The notes: generated by a model from the letters alone, not told the origin. A DNA stretch of 64,000 nucleotides from Lachnospiraceae bacterium (GCA_017940415.1 JAGAYR010000039.1:1-64000), one strand, 5' to 3'; shown: positions 1 through 9,632, counted from the first letter of the stretch. Made by a program: numbers and translations.

Positions 1-97
1 AAATTTCTATGCCGGTTTCGAGTTCCGGCTTAAATAGGAATTTTCAGGGATGCATTAGTATTGAATTATCAAGGAACTTACGGATCTTACGATCCAA

Positions 98-186
98 CGG
101 AGAAGGAGGGATTTGAACCCTCGCGCCGCTATTAACGACCTGCACCCTTTCCAGGGGTGTCTCTTCAACCACTTGAGTACTTCTCC
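98..186 (-). tRNA. tRNA-Ser (anticodon GGA)
   Basis: Read on the minus strand this is an 89-base serine tRNA. The acceptor stem GGAGAAG pairs with CTTCTCC, the anticodon stem is CACCC/GGGTG around the loop CTGGAAA (anticodon GGA), and there is the long variable arm typical of tRNA-Ser before the T arm GAGGGTTCAAATCCCTC. G is the discriminator base. The CCA end is not encoded (TTG follows), so a CCA-adding enzyme is needed. It decodes UCC/UCU. It is the second gene of a two-tRNA unit behind the promoter at 392-420. Confidence 0.95.
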
Positions 187-252
187 AAAGTACCATGCTT
201 GAATTAAAAGCAAGTATGAACAGCCATTGTAAAATGGTCTGAAATGTCTGAG

Positions 253-338
253 CGGAGAGGGTGGGATTCGAACCCACGCGCCCTTTCGGACAAACGGTTT
301 TCAAGACCGCCTCGTTATGACCGCTTCGATACCTCTCC
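253..338 (-). tRNA. tRNA-Ser (anticodon TGA)
   Basis: Minus-strand serine tRNA: acceptor GGAGAGG/CCTCTCC, anticodon loop CTTGAAA between GCGGT and ACCGT (anticodon TGA, reading UCA and related codons), a long variable arm, and T arm GTGGGTTCGAATCCCAC. CCA is not encoded. It lies 66 bases upstream of tRNA-Ser(GGA) and is probably cotranscribed and processed with it. The two small hairpins between the tRNAs have no recognisable function. Confidence 0.95.
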
Positions 339-391
339 AGGTGGCTGATTCAGCACAAAAAAAGAAAAGCGCCAGCACAGCGGCAACGTTT

Positions 392-420
392 ATATTATCA
401 AACACGTCGCTTATAGTCAA
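392..420 (-). promoter_or_regulatory. Promoter of the two tRNA-Ser genes
   Basis: On the minus strand TTGACT and TAATAT are separated by exactly 17 bases, a near-consensus sigma-A promoter. It lies 54 bases upstream of tRNA-Ser(TGA) and just after the stop of the 443-1597 gene. This implies the tRNAs have their own strong start rather than depending on read-through from the operon above. Confidence 0.8.
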
Positions 421-442
421 CAGAAATTTTTAAATTTTTTCA

Positions 443-1597
443 CTAATTTTCTTCGGAATCGTCTGCTTCGATTTTTGCCTTTCTTTTTAAGAGAAGAGGC
501 ATGATGAGTTCGTCATAAACGAAGGAGAAAATTGCAGCAAAAGGAATAGCCAGAACGATGCCCGCAGGACCGAAAAGCTTTCCTCCCACTACGATAGAAA
601 TAAGAATAAAAGCATCGGGTACTCCGAGTGATCCGCCAAAGAGCTTGGGCTTGATCAGATATCCGTCTATAAGTTGTATCACCAAAGTGAAAATAAGGAA
701 CACAAGGGCATTCATCGGATCGACCAGTATGAGGATGAACGCTCCTATTGCCGCACCTATAAAAGGTCCGAAGGTGGGAAGAAGGTTTGTCACACCGACT
801 ATTACCGATATAAGGGGTTTATAGGGAAGATCGAACACAAACATAAGAATCGCATTGACCACACCCACGATAAAACCGTCGAGAACGTCGTATCCGATAT
901 ATCTGATAAGAATCTCGTGGCACTTCTTCAAAAAGGCTGTATGGGTCGAATATGCCCTGTCAGTGAGTATTGCATGACGAAGGCGGCTGAAACCGTTCTT
1001 AAAGCTTTCTTTTCCGGTGAGGAAATAGATAGCCAGAATAAACCCTACTACCAGGTTGAAAAGACTGCTTCCGACGCTTACGGAAGTGCTGAGGAGCTTG
1101 CCCATGTTATCGGGAATAGTCTCAAACAATCCGTATAAAGAGTCCTCAAGAGACTTTTCGATATTACTTGCATCGATTCCGAACTTAGAAAGATTGCCGG
1201 TGATCTTATCGAAATAGTTGGAAATGTTTTCCAGATAAGAAGGTGCATTGGAAACAAGCAAAGTGATACTGTCGATAAGCGAAGGAACAAGTGCAACGAA
1301 CAGAAGCACTATAGCTATTATTACGATAAGAACCGTGGTTATGACCGAAAGGGAATGTCTGCTCTTTTCTTTCTTAACCTTGCGATACAGCGATCTTTCA
1401 AAAAAGTTTGCCAGAGGGTTCATGAGGTAAGCCATTATCATTCCGCATATTACGGGCGAAACAACATTTTTGAACGCAGCAAAGAAATTGCCTATGCCCT
1501 CAAAATGCGTGAGCATGACATAAAGTATGACCGCAAAGCTTGCGGCAAAAGTATAAGCAAACCACTTCTTTTCCAGCAATTCTTTAAGCTTCTTCAT
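443..1597 (-). CDS. AI-2E family (PerM/YtvI-type) membrane permease
   Basis: A 384-residue multi-pass membrane protein of the AI-2E transporter (PF01594) family. Hydrophobic segments lie near residues 12-30, 42-62 and 83-108. A long extracytoplasmic helical stretch (about 110-165) follows, then a C-terminal cluster with the family-type Gly/Pro-rich run TNLLPTFGPFIGAAIGAF. The C-terminus is charged (KRKAKIEADDSEEN). Members export small molecules or ions (TqsA for AI-2; others act as Na+/H+ antiporters), so the substrate cannot be named. It is the last gene of the minus-strand operon, 19 bases after tex. Nothing is missing relative to usual length (350-400). No strong terminator follows; only an AT-only dyad near 422-442. 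Confidence 0.85.
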   Translation of the reverse strand: MKKLKELLEKKWFAYTFAASFAVILYVMLTHFEGIGNFFAAFKNVVSPVICGMIMAYLMNPLANFFERSLYRKVKKEKSRHSLSVITTVLIVIIAIVLLFVALVPSLIDSITLLVSNAPSYLENISNYFDKITGNLSKFGIDASNIEKSLEDSLYGLFETIPDNMGKLLSTSVSVGSSLFNLVVGFILAIYFLTGKESFKNGFSRLRHAILTDRAYSTHTAFLKKCHEILIRYIGYDVLDGFIVGVVNAILMFVFDLPYKPLISVIVGVTNLLPTFGPFIGAAIGAFILILVDPMNALVFLIFTLVIQLIDGYLIKPKLFGGSLGVPDAFILISIVVGGKLFGPAGIVLAIPFAAIFSFVYDELIMPLLLKRKAKIEADDSEEN

Positions 1598-1616
1598 AAA
1601 CGCCTCTATTTAATTA

Positions 1617-4010
1617 TTATTTCTTCTTCTGGTGAGCGAGGATATATCCGATGGTTCCGGGTGCAAACTCTTCTCTCGCACCGCCCTGTTTTCCCGAAGG
1701 CTTTCCGGATCTGTTTCTGTTATCTCTTCCGGAATTCTTCTTATCGTTATCTCTTCTTACACCATCTTTTCTGCCTTCGCCGTTTCCGCCTGCACCGGGA
1801 ACTTTCTTAACAGGTGCATCGTCTCCGTCAAGTCTCATGGAAAGAGAGATTCTCTGTTTTGCAACATCAACTTCAACTACGCGTACTTCAACAATATCTC
1901 CTACAGAAACAACTTCAAGAGGATGCTTGATGAATCTGTCGGTCATTCTGGATATATGTACAAGACCATCCTGATGTACGCCGATGTCAACGAAAGCACC
2001 GAAGTCGATAACGTTTCTGACAGTTCCTTTAAGGATCATTCCGGGCTTAAGATCCTTGATATCGAGAACATCGCTTCTGAGCACGGGCTTGGGCATATCC
2101 TCTCTGGGATCGCGTCCGGGCTTTTCAAGCTCATGGAAAATATCGGTAAGGGTGATCTCGCCTATTCCGAGTTCCTCGGAAAGTTTGATCTTATCCGCGG
2201 TCATTTCAAATTCTTTGATAGCCTTCTCGTCTCTTATCTCACATCCCATCTTATCGAGAAGCTTCTTGGCAGCATCGTAGCTCTCGGGATGTACGGATGT
2301 CTGATCGAGAGGCTCTTTTCCCCCGCTTATGCGCAGGAAACCGGCACACTGCTCAAAGGCCTTGGGCCCCAGCTTAGGAACCTTCTTGAGCTGTGCTCTT
2401 GATTCGAATCTTCCGTTCTCTTCTCTGTATGTAACGATGTTCTTGGCAAGTGTTGCGGATACACCGGATACATATTTAAGAAGTGCAGCTGATGCGGTAT
2501 TAAGATCCACGCCGACGCTGTTAACAGCATCTTCAACAACTCCGCCCAGAGTTTCGGAAAGCTTCTTCTGGTCGCAGTCATGCTGATACTGGCCTACACC
2601 AATGGATTGAGGATCGATCTTAACAAGTTCGGAAAGAGGATCCTGAACTCTTCTTGCAATGGAAGTAGCACTTCTCTGACCTACATCGAAGTTGGGGAAT
2701 TCCTCTGTTGCAAGTGCACTTGCGGAATATACGGAAGCTCCTGCCTCATTGGTGATGACATACTGTACATGTGCTTCGGGAACTTCGCTGATGATCTGAG
2801 CGATGATTGCTTCGGATTCTCTTGATGCGGTTCCGTTACCCACAGAGATCAGATTGATTCCGTACTTCTTGATAAGTGCTTTAACCACCTGCTTGGATTC
2901 CTCGACTTTGTTCTGAGGCTCGGTGGGATATATGACAACAGTGTCAAGAACTTTTCCGGTAGGATCAACTACGGAAAGTTTGCATCCGGTTCTGAATGCA
3001 GGGTCCCATCCGAGTACGGTGCATCCTGCAATGGGAGGCTGCATGAGAAGCTGCTTTAAGTTCTTGCCGAATACATCGATAGCTCCGTCTTCTGCTCTTG
3101 AAGTAAGATCGCTTCTGATGTCTCTTTCAACGGCAGGTGCAATAAGTCTGTCGTAAGCATCCTTGACAGTATCTTTAAGAAGAGGTGTGGTGAACTCGTT
3201 GTCTGAAGTGATGAACTTCTTTTCGAGATAACCGATGCAATTCTCTTCGGGTGCCTTAACAGAAACGGTAAGGATCTTCTCTGCCTCTCCTCTGTTAAGT
3301 GCAAGAACTCTGTGTCCCGCAACTTTCTTAACAGGCTCGTTGTAATCGTAATAATTGGTATATACAGATTCTGCCTGAGGATCCTTAGCGCTTGATACGA
3401 TAAGTCCCTCATTAACGGTAAGTTCTCTGATGAAGCTTCTTACATCGGCATCATCGGAAATTCTCTCCGCAATGATATCGCACGCACCGGCAATAGCTGC
3501 GGCAACGTCTTTAACTTCTTTCTCTGCAGCTTTGACTGCAGCTTCTTTGGTATCGTTCTCGGGTTTTATGACACCCGTGACATATTTTGCAGCTTCATCT
3601 TCAACGGATGATGATGCATTCTGTGCCTGAATATAATCAGCAAGAGGTTCAAGACCACGCGCCTTAGCGGCAAGTGCTCTGGTCTTTTTCTTCTGCTTGT
3701 AAGGTCTGTAAAGATCTTCAAGAGTAACAAGCTTTTCTGCAGCTTCAATCTTTGCTCTGAGTTCATCGGTAAGCTTACCCTGCTCATCGATGGATGCGAT
3801 ATATGATGCCTTCTTCTCTTCAAGATTTCTGAGATATACAAGTCTCTCATGAAGAGATCTGAGCTGCTCATCGTTAAGAGAGCCCGTAACTTCCTTTCTG
3901 TATCTTGCAATGAAGGGGATGGTATTTCCTTCATCGATAAGTCCGACTGCGGCATCGACCTGTGTCTTCTTGATTCCGAGTTCTTCCGCGATCTTAAGAG
4001 ATATGTCCAA
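1617..4010 (-). CDS. tex: Tex-family RNA-binding transcription accessory protein (TTG start)
   Basis: A 797-residue Tex protein. The order is the Tex N-terminal helical domain (about 1-190), YqgF-like RNase H fold (about 330-440), helix-hairpin-helix (about 490-560) and S1 RNA-binding domain (about 653-726). Tex binds nucleic acid and affects transcription and stress or toxin gene expression. The start is TTG at 4008-4010: GGAGG sits 6 bases upstream and no ATG fits. It overlaps the end of ispD by 17 bases, so translation is probably coupled. Unusual is the C-terminal 71-residue low-complexity basic tail rich in Gly, Arg, Asn, Lys and Asp, like an RNA-chaperone tail, ending in a short ordered-looking segment (APGTIGYILAHQKKK). 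Confidence 0.93.
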   Translation of the reverse strand: MDISLKIAEELGIKKTQVDAAVGLIDEGNTIPFIARYRKEVTGSLNDEQLRSLHERLVYLRNLEEKKASYIASIDEQGKLTDELRAKIEAAEKLVTLEDLYRPYKQKKKTRALAAKARGLEPLADYIQAQNASSSVEDEAAKYVTGVIKPENDTKEAAVKAAEKEVKDVAAAIAGACDIIAERISDDADVRSFIRELTVNEGLIVSSAKDPQAESVYTNYYDYNEPVKKVAGHRVLALNRGEAEKILTVSVKAPEENCIGYLEKKFITSDNEFTTPLLKDTVKDAYDRLIAPAVERDIRSDLTSRAEDGAIDVFGKNLKQLLMQPPIAGCTVLGWDPAFRTGCKLSVVDPTGKVLDTVVIYPTEPQNKVEESKQVVKALIKKYGINLISVGNGTASRESEAIIAQIISEVPEAHVQYVITNEAGASVYSASALATEEFPNFDVGQRSATSIARRVQDPLSELVKIDPQSIGVGQYQHDCDQKKLSETLGGVVEDAVNSVGVDLNTASAALLKYVSGVSATLAKNIVTYREENGRFESRAQLKKVPKLGPKAFEQCAGFLRISGGKEPLDQTSVHPESYDAAKKLLDKMGCEIRDEKAIKEFEMTADKIKLSEELGIGEITLTDIFHELEKPGRDPREDMPKPVLRSDVLDIKDLKPGMILKGTVRNVIDFGAFVDIGVHQDGLVHISRMTDRFIKHPLEVVSVGDIVEVRVVEVDVAKQRISLSMRLDGDDAPVKKVPGAGGNGEGRKDGVRRDNDKKNSGRDNRNRSGKPSGKQGGAREEFAPGTIGYILAHQKKK

Positions 4011-4761
4011 TTTTTACCTCCAATATTTTCTCCGCCAACTGTATGTCTTCCGGAGTAGTAATCTTGATATTATCGTAACTTCCCATGACAAGTTTTATTT
4101 TGGTTCCGAGATACATTTTAACCATCTGTGCATCGTCGGTTATCTCGGGAAGTTTTATATCCTTGTTTTGCTTACTGTCTTCATAATCTTTCTTTGCGGC
4201 AAGACATGCTTTATATATCACGTCCGTCGTAAAGCACTGCGGTGTCTGCATCAGCCACACGTTTTTGCGCGGCGGTTCATCGGTTACTATCCCGTTTTCA
4301 TCCGCGATCTTGACGGTATCCTTGGTAGGAACCGCTGCAACGCATCCCTGATCTTCGCTCACATTATCAAGACATCTTTTTATTATCTCATCATCCAAAA
4401 ACGGTCTTGCACCGTCATGGATGAGTATGACTTCGGGTTTTCCGTCGAATGCTTCGCATCCGCTCTTCTCACATATGGCAAGCACGCCGTTTACCACGGA
4501 CAGATATCTTTCCGCACCGCCTGTCACTATGTGACTTACCTTGTCGAATCCTCCGCGGTCCACGATATCCCTCATTGCTGCGATATCATCCGCACCCGAT
4601 ACCAGAATGCATTCATCTATCAGATCCGACTTTTGTATTGTTTTTAAGCTGCGGCTTATGAGAGGTTCTCCTCCGATATCAAGGAACTGCTTGGGAATAT
4701 CACTTCCCATTCTCTTCCCTCTTCCGCCTGCAAGAAGTATCAGCGCGTTCTTTTTTCTCAT
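3994..4761 (-). CDS. ispD: 2-C-methyl-D-erythritol 4-phosphate cytidylyltransferase
   Basis: A 255-residue IspD enzyme of the MEP isoprenoid pathway, making CDP-methylerythritol from MEP and CTP in the cytosol. Seen: the nucleotide-binding signature [16 protein letters not shown] (residues 11-26), the metal/CTP motif HDGARP (115-120), a KDT segment and the late IKITTPEDI motif. Length is slightly above the 230-240 norm because of a Lys/Asp/Asn-rich insertion (about 192-208). Its ATG overlaps the tsaD stop (ATGA arrangement) and its end overlaps tex, placing it firmly inside the operon. IspF is not fused and not in the window. Confidence 0.93.
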   Translation of the reverse strand: MRKKNALILLAGGRGKRMGSDIPKQFLDIGGEPLISRSLKTIQKSDLIDECILVSGADDIAAMRDIVDRGGFDKVSHIVTGGAERYLSVVNGVLAICEKSGCEAFDGKPEVILIHDGARPFLDDEIIKRCLDNVSEDQGCVAAVPTKDTVKIADENGIVTDEPPRKNVWLMQTPQCFTTDVIYKACLAAKKDYEDSKQNKDIKLPEITDDAQMVKMYLGTKIKLVMGSYDNIKITTPEDIQLAEKILEVKIGHIS

Positions 4762-5822
4762 ATTTTGAAAACGCCCTTCCTGTCACCTATGGAGAGATTC
4801 GGAACAGCATTAAGATCAAGTCCGCTCCTGTATCCCAGTAAATATTCATAGGATCCCGCTACGCCTATCATTGCTCCGTTATCGGTGCAATATACAGGCT
4901 GAGGTCTCATAAATTCTATGCCCGCACTAGCGCATTCTTTTTCAAATGCTTCACGGAGTGAAGTGTTTGATGCAACGCCTCCGGCGATGGCAAACTTCTT
5001 AACACCTCTGTCTTTGGCAGCCTGCATGCTGTGTCCCACCAGCGTGTCGACAACGGCTTTCTGGAATGATGCAGCAACGTTTGCGGTGTTTATGGTCTCG
5101 CCTTTCATGTTGCATGAATTAAGATAATTCAAAACCGCAGATTTAAGGCCGCTGAAGGAGAAATCATATTCATTCTCGCGGACCTTTGCTCTGGGAAAAT
5201 CTATGGAATCGGGGTCGCCGTTTCTTGCTTCTTTATCAATCTTGGGACCGCCGGGATAGCCAAGTCCTATCGCTCTCGCAACTTTATCAAAAGCCTCACC
5301 CGCAGCATCATCACGGGTTCTGGCGATGATCTCATATTCTCCGTATCCGGTTACATTAACAAGGTGTGAATGACCGCCCGAAGCGACAAGGCACATGAAC
5401 GGCGGTTCCAAAGACGGATTGTCGATGAAGTTCGCACAGATATGTCCTTCGATATGATTGACACCGACTACAGGGACTCCCGCTGCCCATCCAAGAGCTT
5501 TTGCATGTGCAACTCCAACAAGGAGAGCTCCCACAAGTCCGGGACCGTATGTTACTGCGATGGCATCCATATCTTTAAGTTCTTTACCCGCTTCGGATAA
5601 AGCTTTTTTAACGACCTGGTTTATTTTCTCGATATGGCCTCTGGATGCTATCTCGGGAACAACACCTCCGTATACGGTGTGCAGATCAATCTGGGAATAG
5701 ATAACGTTCGAGAGGACTTCCCTGCAGCCCTTTATGACAGATGCCGCAGTTTCGTCGCAGGATGATTCAATACCCAGAACAAGCAGTTCTTTATTTTCCG
5801 TTAAAACATTACTCATAATCAT
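4758..5822 (-). CDS. tsaD: tRNA N6-adenosine threonylcarbamoyltransferase TsaD
   Basis: A 354-residue Kae1/TsaD protein, which transfers the threonylcarbamoyl group to A37 of ANN-reading tRNAs. Seen: [10 protein letters not shown] (17-26), the metal-binding HIEGH (H123, H127), [25 protein letters not shown] and the late CTDNGAMI. It works with TsaB and TsaE, whose genes lie upstream in the same operon (7882-9062). The ATG at 5822 overlaps the previous stop (ATGA) with AGGTG 4 bases upstream; a second ATG two codons later is equally spaced from the same site and cannot be excluded. No TsaC is in the window. Confidence 0.95.
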   Translation of the reverse strand: MIMSNVLTENKELLVLGIESSCDETAASVIKGCREVLSNVIYSQIDLHTVYGGVVPEIASRGHIEKINQVVKKALSEAGKELKDMDAIAVTYGPGLVGALLVGVAHAKALGWAAGVPVVGVNHIEGHICANFIDNPSLEPPFMCLVASGGHSHLVNVTGYGEYEIIARTRDDAAGEAFDKVARAIGLGYPGGPKIDKEARNGDPDSIDFPRAKVRENEYDFSFSGLKSAVLNYLNSCNMKGETINTANVAASFQKAVVDTLVGHSMQAAKDRGVKKFAIAGGVASNTSLREAFEKECASAGIEFMRPQPVYCTDNGAMIGVAGSYEYLLGYRSGLDLNAVPNLSIGDRKGVFKI

Positions 5823-6436
5823 TTATCACCTGACTGTGTCTGTGAAGGAGCCCCCTCACCCGTCAGATCCACATTTTCATACAGATCCCATCCGAATATC
5901 TTCCATTTCTTATCGGTGGGGTCTTTTCTAAGCAGGTATATAAGACGAAGTGTGCTGGACTGATTGTTCTCAGTCACATTGTATGTACACATGAGTCTTG
6001 CAAAATGAAATCCGTCACGGTCGTAATAATCGACATTGGTAGAATTGGCAACGGAAGCATTGGTTATCTTCCTGCCGTTTTCTCTGTTTTCATCAATATC
6101 CTGATGAAGCCTTACAAGGTAGGAACCTGTTTCGTTGATGGCCTGAAGATCCGGATCGAAAAGTTCTCTTGCTCTTATACCGAGAGAATCGATCTCTTCA
6201 TTGGTCACATCATCGCGGTAATAGCAAAGCATTATATCATTGTAATACTTCATAACTTCCTTGGGAGTGGGTGGATAATCATTAGTGATATCCCTGGAAA
6301 GAGCAAGCTCAACAGCCGTCATGGTGGCGTCTTTTTGAGCACTCTTAGCCCTTCCGGCCAGATAGGAATAGTATCCGACTAGGCCGAAAACAAGGATGAT
6401 TATTACAATTGTCACACGTATCTGTCCGGACTTCAT
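5819..6436 (-). CDS. Single-pass membrane protein, DUF6715-like, function unknown
   Basis: A 205-residue protein with one N-terminal transmembrane helix (about 8-29) after a short basic start, then an extracytoplasmic domain. The visible order is a helical half (about 45-110) and a beta-rich half around [16 protein letters not shown] that resembles small NTF2- or DUF4829-like secreted folds. It resembles Lachnospiraceae proteins often labelled DUF6715, but I cannot confirm this. It sits between rnz (14 bases upstream) and tsaD (ATGA overlap), so it is translated as part of the t6A/rnz operon. Its place in an operon of RNA-modification genes is probably about shared expression rather than function. 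Confidence 0.7.
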   Translation of the reverse strand: MKSGQIRVTIVIIILVFGLVGYYSYLAGRAKSAQKDATMTAVELALSRDITNDYPPTPKEVMKYYNDIMLCYYRDDVTNEEIDSLGIRARELFDPDLQAINETGSYLVRLHQDIDENRENGRKITNASVANSTNVDYYDRDGFHFARLMCTYNVTENNQSSTLRLIYLLRKDPTDKKWKIFGWDLYENVDLTGEGAPSQTQSGDK

Positions 6437-6450
6437 GGGATCCTTCCCGT

Positions 6451-7359
6451 TTATTCTTCAAAGTTCAGTTCCAGGGTCTCACCGTCTTCGGGAATCAAAG
6501 CGTTTTCGAATATCTTCTTAACACCCGAAGCGTATCTTGATGCTCGTCCCATGGAAGGTGAAAAATGTGTGAGCCACAATTTATCTACACACGCATCCGC
6601 TGCTATCTGAGCAGCTTCATACATAGTCATATGCTTCTTCTTAAGCGCCTTCTGTTCATCCTCGGGATCTCCGTACATTCCCTCAAGTATGCACAGGTCG
6701 CTTCCTGCGGCATTTTCCGCAATCACAGGCACAGGTCTTGTGTCGGTGCAATATGTGAGCTTTATGCCCTTTCTGTCAGGTCCCATGACCATGGAAGGAA
6801 CATATGTCACATCGCCTGCGGTGATCGTCTCGCCGTTTTGAAGCCTGCTCCAGTATTCCAGAGGAATACCTGCTGAAACAGCTGCATCTCTGTCAAACTT
6901 GCCCGCACGGTCTATTTCAAAAGTATAGCCGTAGCAGGTTACGCTGTGATTTACTTTAAAAGCTTTAAGTCTGTATCCGTGAGTCTCTATTATCTGCTCC
7001 GGTCCCGAAAATTCATGAAGTCTCACTTCAAAGGGAAGCTCGGGAGCTATTACCCTCAGTCCTGTAACAACTCTCTCAAGTCCCTTGGGGCCGTATATAT
7101 CTATAGCCTCAGTCCTGTCGGAATTGGCCATGTCCAGCAAAAGTCCCGGAAGTCCGCTTATATGATCCGCATGATAATGAGTAAAGCAGATCACGTCTAT
7201 GGGATTGGGGCTCCACCCTCTTTCCTTCATTGCTATCTGAGTTCCCTCGCCGCAATCGATGAGAAGAGAGCTGCCGTTATATCTGACCATCAGTGAAGTC
7301 AGCCACCTGTAGGGAAGGGGCATCATTCCTCCGGTACCGAGAAGTGTTACATCAACCAT
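6451..7359 (-). CDS. rnz: Ribonuclease Z (tRNA 3' endonuclease)
   Basis: A 302-residue metallo-beta-lactamase-fold enzyme. It carries the zinc motif HYHADH (H61, H63, D65, H66), an early GTGGMMPLP segment, DTRP in the middle and a late THFSPS motif, all typical of RNase Z. It removes 3' trailers from tRNA precursors lacking encoded CCA. This fits the two CCA-less tRNA-Ser genes in this window. It lies 15 bases after rimI in the operon. Length is normal (300-310). Confidence 0.93.
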   Translation of the reverse strand: MVDVTLLGTGGMMPLPYRWLTSLMVRYNGSSLLIDCGEGTQIAMKERGWSPNPIDVICFTHYHADHISGLPGLLLDMANSDRTEAIDIYGPKGLERVVTGLRVIAPELPFEVRLHEFSGPEQIIETHGYRLKAFKVNHSVTCYGYTFEIDRAGKFDRDAAVSAGIPLEYWSRLQNGETITAGDVTYVPSMVMGPDRKGIKLTYCTDTRPVPVIAENAAGSDLCILEGMYGDPEDEQKALKKKHMTMYEAAQIAADACVDKLWLTHFSPSMGRASRYASGVKKIFENALIPEDGETLELNFEE

Positions 7360-7374
7360 AAATACTCCAACCCG

Positions 7375-7845
7375 TCACTTGCGGATCCACATGATATTTG
7401 CATCCTCTTTGGGATCCTCGTAAAAACCGGGGCGTATGCCTTCGCTTACAAACCCGGCATTTTCATAAACCTTTATCGCAGGCACATTGGACACTCTTAC
7501 TTCAAGAGTAAATTCCTCCACTCCCGCTTCCCTTCCCGCTACGAGAAGTTCCTTCATAAGCTTTGTGGCGATTCCCATATTTCTGAATTCGGGAAGAACG
7601 GCAACATTATCAATGTCACCCTCACCGCTTATGATTCTCATTCCTGCCGTTCCGACGATCCTTCTGGATCCTTTTTCGTCTACGGCTTCCGCCACAAGAT
7701 AAAGCGCATCGGACTCTTCCATCAGATGTCCGAATTCCTTGGCAGACCAGGGTCTTGAAAAACACTGATTTTCGATATAGGCCAAAGGTCCTATATCACT
7801 CACACCCATTTTTCTGATCTTAAGTTCTTTGACGTTTTGTCCCAT
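7375..7845 (-). CDS. rimI: Ribosomal-protein S18-alanine N-acetyltransferase RimI (GNAT)
   Basis: A 156-residue GNAT acetyltransferase. The acetyl-CoA loop region reads VLPEFRNMGIATKLM (about 93-107), followed by EFTLEVRVSNVPAIKVYENAGF, the usual RimI C-terminal motif. RimI acetylates the N-terminus of ribosomal protein S18; in Firmicutes it is commonly encoded among tsaB/tsaD genes, as here. GGAGG lies 9 bases upstream of the ATG. Substrate is assigned from context and motif, not from a search. Confidence 0.88.
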   Translation of the reverse strand: MGQNVKELKIRKMGVSDIGPLAYIENQCFSRPWSAKEFGHLMEESDALYLVAEAVDEKGSRRIVGTAGMRIISGEGDIDNVAVLPEFRNMGIATKLMKELLVAGREAGVEEFTLEVRVSNVPAIKVYENAGFVSEGIRPGFYEDPKEDANIMWIRK

Positions 7846-7881
7846 AAGATTCCCCTCCGTCAGGCGTTTTATCGAAAGTCT

Positions 7882-8607
7882 TTATTTTCTCAGATCGAAA
7901 TTCTTGGCGCCTTCTCTTTCGGCCTGCGACACTCTCAGATATGTGGGAGAGTGATCGTCCGCATTCACGGTCTTTCCTTCCGCAAACAAAACCGATCCCA
8001 GCACTGCAACCGAAGCTGCACTTTGTCTGTTCAAATGAGCAGGCGCAAGTAAGTACGGAACCGTCACTTTGCTTTCAAGTATCTGCCTGTATGCATCCGC
8101 TCCGTCCCCTAAGAATATGACTTCTTTTCCCAGAGAATTGATGCGGTCTATCATCTCATCTACAGAGACCGCCTCTCCCTCGATATGAGTGATCAGCTTA
8201 CCTGATTTAAAAGAATACAATGCGGTATATACCTGGTCTCTTCTGGCATCCATCATGGGGCATACATAAGAGCCCGAACCCCACAGATTAAATGCAAGTC
8301 CCGAAAGTGTGGGTACTTCTATCACAGGCGCCTCGGCTGCCATTGCAATAGCCTTGGCTGTTGCGGATCCTATCCTGAGTCCCGTAAAAGAACCCGGGCC
8401 CGCAGAGATCGCTACGGCATCAAAATCCTTTGCTTCACAGCTTGTCTCTTTGCAAATGGAATCGATCATGGGCAAAAGAGTCTGTGAATGTGTTTTCTTA
8501 TAATCCGTCGAACTGACTGCAAGTATGCATCCGCGCTCCCCGGGATTTCCTTCCCAGATTGCTGCGCTCGCAACAAGCCCCGACGAATCTATTGCAAGTA
8601 TCTTCAT
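7882..8607 (-). CDS. tsaB: tRNA threonylcarbamoyl adenosine modification protein TsaB
   Basis: A 241-residue ASKHA-fold partner of TsaD. Seen: MKILAIDSSG at the N-terminus and the family motif GPGSFTGLRIG (70-80). TsaB is a noncatalytic scaffold dimerising with TsaD. Its start overlaps the tsaE stop by an ATGA arrangement. A 36-base gap separates it from rimI. Length and motifs are normal. Confidence 0.93.
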   Translation of the reverse strand: MKILAIDSSGLVASAAIWEGNPGERGCILAVSSTDYKKTHSQTLLPMIDSICKETSCEAKDFDAVAISAGPGSFTGLRIGSATAKAIAMAAEAPVIEVPTLSGLAFNLWGSGSYVCPMMDARRDQVYTALYSFKSGKLITHIEGEAVSVDEMIDRINSLGKEVIFLGDGADAYRQILESKVTVPYLLAPAHLNRQSAASVAVLGSVLFAEGKTVNADDHSPTYLRVSQAEREGAKNFDLRK

Positions 8608-9062
8608 ATATTCGTAACCGTTATCTTCCGATAATCAAATCCTTTTTCGTTGTCTCTTTCCACGGATATCCTTGTGATATGCTCGGGCAGAAACTCCTCT
8701 ATGTTACATGCCCATTCGATAAGGCACGCCCCGTCTCCGTAAAAATAGTCCGTGTATCCGATCTCTTCCATCTCGGACGGGTCTTCTATCCTGTACGCAT
8801 CATAGTGGTACAGAGGTATTCTTCCGCCCTCATAAATCTGCATTATGGTAAAAGTAGGACTTGTTACGTTCTCACTTATTCCCAATCCTTCCGCAAATCC
8901 CTTGGCAAAAACAGTCTTTCCTGCCCCAAGGTCGCCCTCGAGAGTATAGACGCTTCCGGGCTCAGCCTCCCTGCCGAATCTGATACCCAGTTCATGAGTA
9001 TCATCCGCAGAAAAACTTTCTATGATCCTGCATGAAGGATTTTCAATGGTTTCTTTTAACAT
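8604..9062 (-). CDS. tsaE: tRNA threonylcarbamoyladenosine biosynthesis ATPase TsaE
   Basis: A 152-residue P-loop ATPase with Walker A GDLGAGKT (43-50), the switch segment SPTFTIMQIY and the downstream YHYDAYRI motif. TsaE binds the TsaB-TsaD complex and uses ATP to reset it during t6A synthesis. It overlaps the ycxB-like gene upstream by 7 bases and tsaB downstream by 4 bases, so the order tsaE-tsaB-rimI is translationally coupled or nearly so. Confidence 0.93.
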   Translation of the reverse strand: MLKETIENPSCRIIESFSADDTHELGIRFGREAEPGSVYTLEGDLGAGKTVFAKGFAEGLGISENVTSPTFTIMQIYEGGRIPLYHYDAYRIEDPSEMEEIGYTDYFYGDGACLIEWACNIEEFLPEHITRISVERDNEKGFDYRKITVTNI

Positions 9063-9532
9063 TTGATATTCACCTTATCGGGAGCCATATTCGCCGATAT
9101 GCACTGAATGATTAGGGGGATCTTATCGCCAAGCTGGTTTCTGGGAAAGATCGTAGCTCCGGTAAGAGAAGTAAATACCAGAATGCTTCTTGACGTGGAT
9201 ACGGCTTTTACGCAGTTCTCCCATTTGATAGTCTCTTCATTCTCGCCCTGGGATACGGTAAGTCCTTCATCGTCAAGGCGGTAATGTAAGGGATTCTTGA
9301 ACGCGGGACTTAAGGCCGCAACCTGCGCGCTTCTCATCCAGAGGGTCACAGGCAGATATACCACAACCACAAACCCGATGACAGCCAGCGGATAATTGAC
9401 GCTGTATATTCCCCACACCACTGCTGCAATACCGATTATCTCGGCCAGGATGTTAATGAATTTTCCGTAGGTATATTTCAGGTTGTAATCATAAAGATCG
9501 GCCTTTCCGATCTTAACATCGCACTCGATCAT
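9056..9532 (-). CDS. YcxB-like membrane protein
   Basis: A 158-residue protein with two adjacent hydrophobic helices (about 28-45 and 49-67), then a small beta-rich C-terminal domain containing LTVSQGENEETIKWENCVKA and a FPRNQL motif, which matches the YcxB-like (PF14317) layout. The role of this family is unknown. It is the first gene of the operon ending at 443; an AAGGA-type ribosome site precedes the ATG. The promoter is somewhere in 9533-9632, but I see no convincing -35/-10 pair. Confidence 0.7.
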   Translation of the reverse strand: MIECDVKIGKADLYDYNLKYTYGKFINILAEIIGIAAVVWGIYSVNYPLAVIGFVVVVYLPVTLWMRSAQVAALSPAFKNPLHYRLDDEGLTVSQGENEETIKWENCVKAVSTSRSILVFTSLTGATIFPRNQLGDKIPLIIQCISANMAPDKVNIKC

Positions 9533-9632
9533 AAAACGTCCTTAAAATGCCTTAAAATTGTTGTTTTCCGCCCCGTTTTTCCCGAGGGCGCAATATACAC
9601 AAAATATCACTTTATTTTACCTCTAAAGCAGT

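Noticed and set aside
9-31. GCCGG..CCGGC hairpin resembling a tRNA T arm at the left edge
   Set aside because: The loop has nine bases instead of seven and the rest of any tRNA would lie outside the window; on the minus strand there is no U-run to make it a terminator.
44-304. Open frame of 86 codons on the minus strand
   Set aside because: It runs across both tRNA-Ser genes and has no ribosome site.
674-1138. Plus-strand open frame of 154 codons
   Set aside because: It is the antisense of the AI-2E-type permease gene, with an unstructured, Lys/Tyr-rich product.
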